Shown here one piece after another: positions 15,246 to 22,081 of a DNA stretch of 34,335 bases. Where the stretch lies: contig JBAYJS010000007.1 of NCBI GenBank assembly GCA_041664985.1, positions 1-34,335 of the forward strand, in the 5' to 3' direction. The translations under genes were made by a program, and so were the position numbers. This DNA is from JBAYJS01 sp041664985. Lineage in GTDB: Bacteria; Patescibacteriota; Patescibacteriia; Buchananbacterales; UBA6539. Each line of letters starts with the position of its first letter. Positions within the stretch are counted from its first letter, which is position 1. Under the pieces are notes generated by a model. The model saw only the letters and a program-made list of their open reading frames with translations, ran no database searches and was not told the origin of the DNA.

Positions 15246-16658
15246 ATGACATCACTTGAAATTTATAACACTTTAACCAGAAAAAAAGACGAATTTAAGC
15301 CACTTAAAGACAAAGTGGTTACTTTTTATCAGTGCGGCCCAACGGTTTACTGGACCCAGCATATTGGCAATTTACGAGCCATGGTCATGGCGGATTTAAT
15401 TGTTCGGTCGTTAAAATATTTAGGTTATCAGGTTAAATTTGTTCGAAATTACACTGACGTCGGCCATCTGACCAGCGACGAGGACGAAGGCGAGGATAAA
15501 ATGGAAAAGGGCGCCAAGCGCGAGGGGCTCAACCCGGGAGAAATTGCCGATAAATATATTAAAATTTTTGAGCAAGATGTCAAAGAGTTAAACTGCCAAG
15601 AGCCATGGAAAAAACCAAAGGCAACTGAATACATTAAAGAAATGCAGGCAATGGTGCAAACGCTTTTAGATAAGGGTTTTGCTTATCAAACCGATTTAGC
15701 GATTTATTTTGACATCACCAAAGCCAAAAATTATACGGCGCTATCCGGACAAGATTTGGCAAAAAATATTTCCGAATCAGGTAAAGGAGAAGTTTCTGAT
15801 CCAAATAAAAAACAACCGGCGGATTTTGCCTTGTGGTTTTTTAAAGCTGGGGTTCACAAAAATGCGATTCAAACTTGGCCCAGCCCGTTTAAGTCAGCTT
15901 TGGTTGAAGAGAGCCGGGGTTTCCCGGGCTGGCATATTGAATGCTCGGCCATGGCCAAAAAATTGCTTGGCGACACGATTGATTTGCATATGGGTGGAGT
16001 AGAACACATTTCAGTTCATCATACCAATGAGATTGCCCAGTCCGAGGCCGCTAATGGGGTTAAATTCGTTGATTATTGGCTCCACAACGAGCATTTAACC
16101 GTTGATGGGGGTAAGATGGCTAAATCAGCCGGCACCAGCTATTCTTTGCAAGAAATTAAGGCTAAGGGTTTTGATCCACTGGCTTTGCGTTATTTATTTT
16201 TGCAGGCGCATTATCGTTCTAAACAGAATTTTACTTGGAAATCTTTGGCAGCGGCCCAAACTTCTTTGGTTGGCCTGCGCGGCAGAGTTTTGGATTATAA
16301 AAAAAGAAATGAAAAGGGAAAAATAAATGATAAATTTAAAGATAAATTTATTGAAGCATTAAAAGATGATTTTAATATTCCCAAAGCATTGGCTATAGTC
16401 TGGGATCTTTTGAAATCTGGATTGGATAACAAAGATAAGCTTGCCACCTTTTTAGATTTTGATGAAGTTTTAGGTTTAGGATTAGGTCAAGATAAAGAGA
16501 TTGAAATTCCAAAAAAAGTAGAAGAACTGGCAAAAAAACATTTTGCCTTGTGGAAAAATAAAAAATTTGAAGAATCAGATAAATTAAGGCAAGAAATAGC
16601 GGAAAAAGGTTATATTATTGAAGATTCGCCGGAAGGTTATAAATTAAAAAAGAAATAA
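15246..16658 (+). CDS. cysS: Cysteine-tRNA ligase
   Basis: A 470-residue class I aminoacyl-tRNA synthetase. C-G-P-T-V-Y (Cys30 is a zinc ligand in the family) is followed by the HIGH-type motif H-I-G-N (39-42). The zinc and substrate segments W-H-I-E-C-S-A-M and H-H-T-N-E-I-A-Q-S-E are present, and the KMSKS motif reads K-M-A-K-S (290-294). The helical C-terminal domain is present in normal length. A -10-like TAAAAT at 15234-15239 stands only 6 bases from the ATG and no ribosome binding site is visible. The message may therefore be nearly leaderless. Confidence 0.96.
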   Translation: MTSLEIYNTLTRKKDEFKPLKDKVVTFYQCGPTVYWTQHIGNLRAMVMADLIVRSLKYLGYQVKFVRNYTDVGHLTSDEDEGEDKMEKGAKREGLNPGEIADKYIKIFEQDVKELNCQEPWKKPKATEYIKEMQAMVQTLLDKGFAYQTDLAIYFDITKAKNYTALSGQDLAKNISESGKGEVSDPNKKQPADFALWFFKAGVHKNAIQTWPSPFKSALVEESRGFPGWHIECSAMAKKLLGDTIDLHMGGVEHISVHHTNEIAQSEAANGVKFVDYWLHNEHLTVDGGKMAKSAGTSYSLQEIKAKGFDPLALRYLFLQAHYRSKQNFTWKSLAAAQTSLVGLRGRVLDYKKRNEKGKINDKFKDKFIEALKDDFNIPKALAIVWDLLKSGLDNKDKLATFLDFDEVLGLGLGQDKEIEIPKKVEELAKKHFALWKNKKFEESDKLRQEIAEKGYIIEDSPEGYKLKKK

Positions 16659-16672
16659 TTAGTTAAAAATCA

Positions 16673-16698
16673 ACCCAGCCTTTCGCGAAAGGCTGGGT
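16673..16698. repeat. 26-base perfect palindrome upstream of the transposase gene
   Basis: ACCCAGCCTTTCG is followed directly by its complement. There is no T run on the plus side, so it is not a typical terminator for cysS. Its position just ahead of a REP-associated transposase suggests a REP-like target or end. Confidence 0.65.
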
Positions 16699-16726
16699 CA
16701 ACATAGCGCCAATTAGTGCTATGTTG
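16699..16726 (+). promoter_or_regulatory. Inverted repeat burying the transposase start codon
   Basis: CAACATAGC (16699-16707) pairs with GCTATGTTG (16718-16726). The ATG at 16721 lies in the right arm, so the RNA hairpin would hide the start codon. IS200-type transposases are known to be held down by similar structures. Confidence 0.55.
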
Positions 16727-17314
16727 CATCGAAATTCACAAAAAAGAATATATTTTCCCGGCGCAGTTTATTTTATAACCATTGTTGTTCAGGCTAGATT
16801 GCCGTTTTTTAAAGAAGAAATATTTTGTGATTTATTAATTGAAGATTTAAAATTTTGTAAGGAATTGAAAAAATTTGAATTATACGGATTTGTCATTTTG
16901 CCAGACCATATTCATTTATTGATTAAACCGGGTTATAAATTTAATATTTCAAAAATTATTCAATCAATTAAAAAGGAATTTTCGCGAGATATTAATCGTA
17001 TATTAAATTGCGAAGGCGCGATTCCGGAATCGCGCCTTCGAGGACATCAATATTCGCATTATTATAATAAAAATTTTTCCGTACCAAATTTTTTTAAATA
17101 TAAAAGCCAATTTATTAAAAAATATCGCCAAAATCAATTTCAATTTTCAGAATTTCGTTGGCAAAAATCATTTCATGATCACCTGATTCGGCACGAAAAA
17201 GATTTAAATTATCATTTACGGTATATCTGGCTTAACCCGCAAAAGCATAAAATTGTAAATAATTTTGAAAAATATAAATATTTTTCGTATAATAATTTAC
17301 CAGGATTTAATTGA
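16721..17314 (+). mobile_element. REP-associated tyrosine transposase (RAYT, IS200-like Y1)
   Basis: A 197-residue HUH single-strand transposase. The N-terminal Y-F-P-G-A-V-Y-F-I-T motif is typical, the HUH motif is P-D-H-I-H (His63, His65), and the catalytic tyrosine is probably Tyr168 in R-Y-I-W-L-N-P, matching the Y-I-x-x-N-P motif of the family. RAYTs process and spread REP palindromes and usually occur as single domesticated copies. A GC-rich perfect 30-base palindrome (17011-17040) lies in frame inside the gene, encoding C97 to R107. A second palindrome and a start-codon hairpin lie just upstream. No downstream end was recognised. Confidence 0.88.
17011..17040. repeat. 30-base perfect palindrome inside the transposase gene
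   Basis: CGAAGGCGCGATTCC is followed by its exact complement. It is GC-rich in a very AT-rich gene and keeps the reading frame, adding roughly ten residues (E-G-A-I-P-E-S-R-L-R) between the HUH and tyrosine motifs. Confidence 0.85.
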
Positions 17315-17330
17315 TAATTTTAATTAGTTT

Positions 17331-18455
17331 ATGTCTAAAAAAGTTTTAATCGTTTATGCAACCGGCGGCATGGGTCATGTTTCCGCGGCCAAAGCTATTG
17401 AGCAAGCCTTCAAAGAAAAATATTCCGACGTTGAAATTAAAAATGTCGATGTGATTGATTTTGCCATGAAAGTTTACAAAAAAGTTTTTGTGGACGGTTA
17501 CAACTATGTTAGCGCCAAAACCCCGGAGCTTTGGGGCTGGCTTTATCGGACTTACAACGACCAGTCCAAACAAAAATTGCCGCGAATGTTGTCACAGCTA
17601 GCAATTGAGGGAAAGTTTATCCCTTTCATTGAGGAATTTCAACCGGATTTTATTATTTCCACTCATCCTTTGCCAATGCTTTTGGTTTCGCATTCAAAAA
17701 AGAAACATATCATCAATATTTTGTCTTCAATGGTTTTGACCGATTTTGGCTGCCACAGTTTTTGGATTGCGCCGGAAGTAAACTATTATTTTGTTTCAAC
17801 CGAAAATGTTAAAAAATGTTTATTGGATTATCAAGTTAAATCCGAGCAGATTGGTGTTACCGGTATTCCAATTGAAAATAAATTTTTTAAAGTTAAACCC
17901 AGGGCGGAATTAATTCAGAAATTAGGTTTGGAACCGGATTTATTCACAATTTTGATTGTTGGCGGACAATTTAGTTATCAGGCTTTAGAAACTATCATTG
18001 GTGGTATTACCAAAAAACACGATGGCCAAGTTCAGTTTTTGGTGGTTGCCGGTCGGGATAAAGAGTTAAAGGAAGCTTTGGATAAATCAGATTTGAATAA
18101 AGATTCAAAAATAAAAACCTTTGGTTTTATTGATAATATGCATGAATTAATGGCAGTTTCAGATTTGATTTTTTCCAAAGCCGGCGGTTTGACGGTTTCG
18201 GAATGTATGGCCATGGGTTTGCCGATGGTGATTAATAAAGTAATTCCCGGGCAAGAGCAAGACAATGTTAATTATCTGGTCCAAGCGGGCGCGGCAGTTA
18301 AAGTTGAGGATTTTGATCAAGTGGTTAATGCCGTTAATGATTTGGTCTCTGATCCGCAAAAAGTCGCTGAAATGAAAGCCGCTTGCCAAAAAATAGGCAA
18401 ACCAAAATCAGCCGAAGCTTTGGCGGATTTTGTGTATGGTAAAATAAATAAATGA
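17331..18455 (+). CDS. Diacylglycerol-type glycosyltransferase (MGDG synthase/UgtP-like, GT28)
   Basis: A 374-residue GT-B glycosyltransferase related to MurG. The N-terminal A-T-G-G-M-G-H-V-S-A-A-K-A (about 10-22) is the acceptor-side glycine loop. The C-terminal S-K-A-G-G-L-T-V-S-E-C-M-A-M-G-L-P (about 282-298) followed by P-G-Q-E-Q-D-N is the donor-binding signature of processive diacylglycerol glucosyltransferases and MGDG synthases. The likely product is a membrane glycolipid made at the inner face of the membrane. The acceptor and sugar are not proven. The gene overlaps dus by 4 bases (ATGA). Confidence 0.8.
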   Translation: MSKKVLIVYATGGMGHVSAAKAIEQAFKEKYSDVEIKNVDVIDFAMKVYKKVFVDGYNYVSAKTPELWGWLYRTYNDQSKQKLPRMLSQLAIEGKFIPFIEEFQPDFIISTHPLPMLLVSHSKKKHIINILSSMVLTDFGCHSFWIAPEVNYYFVSTENVKKCLLDYQVKSEQIGVTGIPIENKFFKVKPRAELIQKLGLEPDLFTILIVGGQFSYQALETIIGGITKKHDGQVQFLVVAGRDKELKEALDKSDLNKDSKIKTFGFIDNMHELMAVSDLIFSKAGGLTVSECMAMGLPMVINKVIPGQEQDNVNYLVQAGAAVKVEDFDQVVNAVNDLVSDPQKVAEMKAACQKIGKPKSAEALADFVYGKINK

Positions 18456-19390
18456 AAAAAGATTTTTGGCAAAAATTGAATAAACCCATTCTCGCGCTGG
18501 CCCCAATGGCTGGCGTTTCAGATTCGGCTTTTCGTCAACTGTGTAAGTCTTTTGGCGCGGATGTGGTTTATACGGAAATGATTTCGGCTGACGGACTGCA
18601 TTATGATTCCAAAAAAACTCTGGCGCTTTTGGATTTTGTCAAAAGTGAAAAACCGATTGTCTGCCAGCTTTTTGGCAAGCGGCCGGAAATGTTTGCCAAA
18701 GCCGCCCAAGTTGTTCAAAAATTGGGTTTTTCCGGTATTGATTTGAATTTTGGTTGTCCGGCTAAAAAAGTCGTAGCTCACGGCGGCGGTGTGACTATGA
18801 TGCGCGATTTGAAGCATTGTCATTTGTTAATTAAAACAGTTTTAGATAATACTGATTTGCCGGTTTCGGTTAAAATTCGTTCGGGTATTGAAAAAGTCAC
18901 GGCTTTGGATTTTGTAAAATCAATCAGCGATTTGCCAATTAGTGCCATTATGATTCACGGCCGACCGTTTAAAAATCCGTATACGGCGCCAATTGATTAC
19001 GAAATGATTAAAAAGGTCAAAGAAAATTTTTCCGGTGTGGTTTTGGGTAATGGGGGAATTTTTTTCCCAGAAGATGCCAAGCTGATGATTGAAAAAACCG
19101 GTGTTGATGGCGTCGGTTTAGCCAGAGGTCTTTACGGCAAACCTTGGCTTTTTAAACAAGTTAAAGATTATTTGAAAAAAGGCAAATATCAGGAGTTTGA
19201 TTTTGCGCAAATTAAAAAAGTTGCAATTAAGCACGCCACCCTGGCAGAGAAAGCCAAGGGCCAATGGGGGATTACTGAAACCCGAAAGCATTTGGCCTGG
19301 TATGTTAAAGGTTTTGCCGGCGCGGCCAATTTACGTCAAGAATTGGTTTTAGTCCAAAGCGTCAAAGAAATCAGAAATATTTTAAAATAG
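18452..19390 (+). CDS. tRNA-dihydrouridine synthase
   Basis: A 312-residue FMN enzyme that reduces uridines in tRNA. L-A-P-M-A-G-V-S-D-S-A-F-R (about 16-28) binds FMN. The catalytic cysteine is in N-F-G-C-P-A-K-K-V, followed by G-G-G-V-T-M-M. The S-V-K-I-R-S-G, H-G-R and G-N-G-G-I-F segments complete the Dus barrel. It is closest in feel to DusB, but the substrate position is not certain. It overlaps the glycosyltransferase by 4 bases and ends before a bidirectional terminator. Confidence 0.92.
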   Translation: MKKDFWQKLNKPILALAPMAGVSDSAFRQLCKSFGADVVYTEMISADGLHYDSKKTLALLDFVKSEKPIVCQLFGKRPEMFAKAAQVVQKLGFSGIDLNFGCPAKKVVAHGGGVTMMRDLKHCHLLIKTVLDNTDLPVSVKIRSGIEKVTALDFVKSISDLPISAIMIHGRPFKNPYTAPIDYEMIKKVKENFSGVVLGNGGIFFPEDAKLMIEKTGVDGVGLARGLYGKPWLFKQVKDYLKKGKYQEFDFAQIKKVAIKHATLAEKAKGQWGITETRKHLAWYVKGFAGAANLRQELVLVQSVKEIRNILK

Positions 19391-19397
19391 ATTTTAT

Positions 19398-19443
19398 AAA
19401 AAAATAGACCCAGACTGAAGCGTTAGCTAAAGTCTGGGTTTTT
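19398..19443. terminator. Bidirectional terminator between dus and the minus-strand cassette
   Basis: ACCCAGACT (19408-19416) pairs with AGTCTGGGT (19431-19439), with T runs on the right (plus) and A runs on the left (minus). It can end both dus and the convergent cassette genes. Confidence 0.8.
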
Positions 19444-19466
19444 AGTAAAGAGCGGGGTGGTGTGGT

Positions 19467-19823
19467 TCAGCGGCCGTGTCGCTCAACGGCTTCGCTGGCT
19501 TCATCCGGTGGCGTATCGGCCTTGATTTCCATCTCGTTGGCCGGCGGCAAGCTAGCGAGCTGAGCTTCCAGTTTTGCTTTATCGCCGCTGAAATGCCACA
19601 CCGAAAAGCTCGGGGTCGGGCATTGCGCCGTCAGTCCGAGGGCGGCATAGATCTGGTCGTTGGTGAACTCACCGATGACGGCCAGGAACCGGGCCGGATA
19701 CCCGATTATGCCTTTGCTCTCGAGATTGAGGTGAAGCAGTCCAGCTGCTGCCTCATTCCAGCCGATAAGCGGCACGCCAAGGTCAAGGATCGTCCATTTC
19801 GTTTTGGAGCTGATTTCGAGCAT
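19467..19823 (-). CDS. Unrecognised 118-residue protein of GC-rich cassette A
   Basis: No family is recognised. The ATG at 19823 is chosen because AAGGAG lies 8 bases ahead of it; the frame is open further upstream to 19991, but without such a site. The protein is soluble-looking, with a W-T-I-L-D-L-G-V-P-L-I-G-W start, a central A-V-I-G-E-F-T-N-D-Q-I-Y-A-A-L-G-L segment, and an acidic alanine- and proline-rich tail. Composition is GC-rich (about 60 percent in a sampled line). It is the third gene of a minus-strand operon, 37 bases after the second cysteine-rich gene. Confidence 0.6.
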   Translation of the reverse strand: MLEISSKTKWTILDLGVPLIGWNEAAAGLLHLNLESKGIIGYPARFLAVIGEFTNDQIYAALGLTAQCPTPSFSVWHFSGDKAKLEAQLASLPPANEMEIKADTPPDEASEAVERHGR

Positions 19824-19860
19824 AAGCGACTCCTTCTTAGTTATGGCCAGTCGGCCACGG

Positions 19861-20064
19861 TTAAATGGTTTTCGGTTGGTGGTCGCGAGGCGGACCGGGT
19901 TGGCCGCACCGCGCATCGAACTCATTGGGTTTGCGATTCGGCCCCGAACATCCTTTGGCGTGATTGTTGCCGGTGTTTTGGACACAGCCACAAGACCACG
20001 TCAGTTGGTTGTGCCCGCCCTTGCAAGCACAGGGGACTTTTTTGCAGGTCGGCGAGTTCTTCAT
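19861..20064 (-). CDS. Small cysteine-rich protein, paralogue 2
   Basis: A 67-residue protein, probably metal-binding. Cysteines and a histidine follow the pattern C12-x-C14 ... C25-G-C27 ... H35-x3-C39, with extra cysteines at 7 and about 52. Its core aligns without gaps to the upstream 76-residue protein, with 17 of 33 positions identical, including every metal-type ligand. AAAGGAGG lies 5-12 bases ahead of the ATG, inside the end of the upstream gene. The upstream stop codon directly precedes this ATG, so the two are translationally coupled. The function is unknown. Confidence 0.65.
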   Translation of the reverse strand: MKNSPTCKKVPCACKGGHNQLTWSCGCVQNTGNNHAKGCSGPNRKPNEFDARCGQPGPPRDHQPKTI

Positions 20065-20295
20065 CTAAACCTCCTTTCGCCAATCCTCGGGTTTCAGTTT
20101 TGGTCTGTGTCTGGCCATTATTTGTTCGTCCCCGCATGGCTTATTCAGCAAGTGGGGCGCTCGTTCAAACAGTGGTGCACTACACTCTTTTTTGTGGTAG
20201 TTGCCGACATACCGGATGCAACCACACGGATAGGTCAGCTCAAGATAGCTACCACCACAACGGCAGGGTACTACAATGACGACAGGATCATTCAT
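20065..20295 (-). CDS. Small cysteine-rich protein, paralogue 1
   Basis: A 76-residue protein with P10-C11-x-C13 ... C24-G-C26 ... H34-x3-C38 and a later C-G pair near 54. The arrangement suggests a small zinc- or other metal-binding fold. It is not recognised as a named family. It is the first gene of the minus-strand cassette, with a GAGGGA site ahead of the ATG and a leader of about 150 bases. Its 3' end carries the ribosome binding site of paralogue 2. The pair looks like a tandem duplication followed by divergence. Confidence 0.65.
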   Translation of the reverse strand: MNDPVVIVVPCRCGGSYLELTYPCGCIRYVGNYHKKECSAPLFERAPHLLNKPCGDEQIMARHRPKLKPEDWRKEV

Positions 20296-20340
20296 ACTTC
20301 AATCCCTCACAGCGCTTTGGGCGCGGTTGCTATTCTAAGC

Positions 20341-20418
20341 TTTTCCTTATTTCACCCAATTGATAAGGAAAATCCCAAAAAAACCTAACAAGTAAGTTAT
20401 TTAGGGACTTTCCTTATC
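20341..20418 (-). promoter_or_regulatory. Leader with two mutually exclusive hairpins
   Basis: In the minus-strand transcript, segment 1 (20418 to 20404, core ATAAGGAAAGTCCC) can pair with segment 2 (20376 to 20363, GGGATTTTCCTTAT) in 14 pairs including one G-U. Segment 2 can instead pair with segment 3 (20350 to 20341, ATAAGGAAAA) in 10 pairs over a 12-base loop. Sharing of the middle segment is the layout of a riboswitch or attenuator. Confidence 0.5.
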
Positions 20419-20450
20419 TTTTTATATTTTAAGGAGCGGCTAAACATCTA

Positions 20451-20479
20451 ATTAAAGCACATTTTAAAAAATTTGTCAA
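20451..20479 (-). promoter_or_regulatory. Promoter of cassette A
   Basis: On the minus strand TTGACA (20479-20474) and TTTAAT (20456-20451) are spaced 17 bases. Transcription would start near 20444 and run through the switch-like leader into the cysteine-rich genes. Confidence 0.65.
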
Positions 20480-20505
20480 ATAGACCCCTGAATTAAGGGG
20501 CCTAT
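20480..20505 (-). terminator. Terminator of corA
   Basis: ATAGACCCC (20480-20488) and GGGGCCTAT (20497-20505) form a 9-pair hairpin (one G-U in the minus-strand transcript) over an 8-base loop. It lies just after corA and directly ahead of the cassette A promoter. Confidence 0.6.
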
Positions 20506-20527
20506 TAATTTTAATTGAAAAGTTTTT

Positions 20528-21460
20528 TTAAAGCCAATCTTTCTTTTTAAAAACCGCTGCCATGATCAACCAAATCAGAGCCATTAAACCAATAATATAC
20601 CAAAAACCAAGCTGATTATTAACCAACGGCATACTGGCAATTGTATTCATACCAAAAATCGCGGCAATTAAAGTCAAGGGAAAAGTGAAAACGGAAATGA
20701 TGGTTAAAATTCTCATGGTGTCTGAAAGCTTGAAAGAAATTTGTGATTCGTTGGTTTGCTGCAGGGCTTCAATCGTTTCTTTGAGATTTTCCAAAGTGTC
20801 CCAAATTTCTTTGGCTGAATCAAGCAAGCTTTCAAAATAAATATCAGTTTTTTTCATGACAAATAAGGGACTTTCTTTAAAATTGTAAATCGCTTTTTTT
20901 AAAACGGTTTTGTGAACTTGCATGATTTTTCGAAAATCAGTGATGTTTCGCCGAATAATCAAAATTTCGGAAACCATTTCTTTTTCCTTGCCCGAAAAAA
21001 TCGCTTTTTCAATGTTATTGCAATCGATATTTAAATGATCAATCATGGGAAAACAGTACAAAAATAATTTATTGATAATTTCATAAAGGATTTTTTCCGG
21101 TGATTTTTCATTGTATTTTTCCCGCGAATCGTTACTAAGCTGCATTAGGCCAAAAAAGTCAGAAAATATGGGCAAATCATTATGGTGAATAGTAATCAGA
21201 AAGTTTTTGCTGATAAAAATATTCATTTCCGCGGGTAAAATTTCTCTGGTTTTTCGGTTATAAACCGGCACGCGAAAAACTAAAAAAGAATATCTGGGGT
21301 AGATATCTATTTTGGTTCTTTGGTTGGTTGAAAGGCAATCGGCTAAATCCAACGGATGAAATTTATAAGTTTGAGCCAGTTTAGTCAGCTCCGCTTCACT
21401 GGGATTAGCAACACTAATCCAAGTAAAATTTTCAAATTCGATTTTTTGCAGGTTAGACAT
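20528..21460 (-). CDS. corA: CorA-family magnesium transporter
   Basis: A 310-residue protein with a large cytoplasmic N-terminal domain rich in long helices and two C-terminal membrane helices. The signature F-G-M-N at the end of the first helix (Gly270-Asn272) marks the selectivity filter of CorA pentamers. The C-terminus is K-K-K-D-W-L, typical for the family. Magnesium is the most likely ion, though cobalt, nickel or zinc variants exist. It is a single gene on the minus strand, divergent from the 21558 gene and with its own terminator. Confidence 0.92.
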   Translation of the reverse strand: MSNLQKIEFENFTWISVANPSEAELTKLAQTYKFHPLDLADCLSTNQRTKIDIYPRYSFLVFRVPVYNRKTREILPAEMNIFISKNFLITIHHNDLPIFSDFFGLMQLSNDSREKYNEKSPEKILYEIINKLFLYCFPMIDHLNIDCNNIEKAIFSGKEKEMVSEILIIRRNITDFRKIMQVHKTVLKKAIYNFKESPLFVMKKTDIYFESLLDSAKEIWDTLENLKETIEALQQTNESQISFKLSDTMRILTIISVFTFPLTLIAAIFGMNTIASMPLVNNQLGFWYIIGLMALIWLIMAAVFKKKDWL

Positions 21461-21542
21461 AATTTTTGTTTTTAAGATTTGACTTTATCATATCATACTT
21501 AGAAAAAACCGAAAAGCGTTTGTTTTTCTTTGGTATTTATAT

Positions 21543-21548
21543 TATAAT
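21543..21548 (+). promoter_or_regulatory. -10 element of the TraG-like unit
   Basis: TATAAT lies 9 bases before the ATG at 21558, so the message would have a very short leader. Only a weak -35 (TTTGTT near 21519) was seen. Confidence 0.45.
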
Positions 21549-21557
21549 ATAAGCATT

Positions 21558-22079
21558 ATGAGTCCAAACCAACTTTCCAAACCAATTGAAGGAAATTTAA
21601 CGCCTGAAAAGAAAAACATACCGGCCAGTCCGGAAACTCTTTTAGTCGAGCAAAAGCCGGCACCAGAAAGAGCCGAAACAATTATTGAAGCGGATCGGGA
21701 GCGAATTCGACAGGAGATTTTAAAAGAAATTCAAGAATCCGAAAAGCCAAAAAAGCGATTTCCTTTGCAAAAGCCGGCTGAACCTTTGGTACCGGTGGTT
21801 TTGCCCAAAAGTGAAACTTTGGTAAAAATTGAAAAGATTTTGGAGGAAGATTTGCAGGATGCCTATTTTAAAATGGAGCCGAAAGTCCAGGAAAAATTTA
21901 AAACCGAAGGTGAAAAAACCGCCGCAAAAATCGAAAAAATCATGCAGCAAACCAAAATTAAGGCCAAAGATATTTTTAAACTTATTTTTCAATGGCTTAA
22001 AATCATTCCCGGGGTGAATAAATTTTTTATCAAACAAGAGGCGAAAATCAAAACCGATAAAATCATAAAAATAAAATAG
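21558..22079 (+). CDS. Charged helical partner protein of the TraG-like ATPase
   Basis: A 173-residue protein not recognised as a family. The first 70 residues are proline- and glutamate-rich and probably disordered. The remainder is strongly charged and helical, with K-I-E-K-I-L-E-E-D-L, and a hydrophobic stretch (I-F-K-L-I-F-Q-W-L-K-I-I-P-G-V-N-K-F-F-I) that may lie on the membrane. There are 2 bases between its stop and the ATG of the TraG-like gene, so the two products probably work together. No SD site was seen. Confidence 0.55.
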   Translation: MSPNQLSKPIEGNLTPEKKNIPASPETLLVEQKPAPERAETIIEADRERIRQEILKEIQESEKPKKRFPLQKPAEPLVPVVLPKSETLVKIEKILEEDLQDAYFKMEPKVQEKFKTEGEKTAAKIEKIMQQTKIKAKDIFKLIFQWLKIIPGVNKFFIKQEAKIKTDKIIKIK

Positions 22080-22081
22080 CT

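Noticed and set aside
19824..19991. Longer N-terminus for the 118-residue protein of cassette A
   Set aside because: The extension overlaps the cysteine-rich gene upstream and lacks a ribosome binding site, while AAGGAG stands correctly before the ATG at 19823.
19476..20388. Two long plus-strand open frames (267 and 194 codons) across the GC-rich cassette A
   Set aside because: They have no ribosome binding sites and low-complexity, unconvincing products. The minus-strand frames there have strong sites, coupling and paralogous cysteine motifs, so the plus frames are shadows of GC-rich coding.
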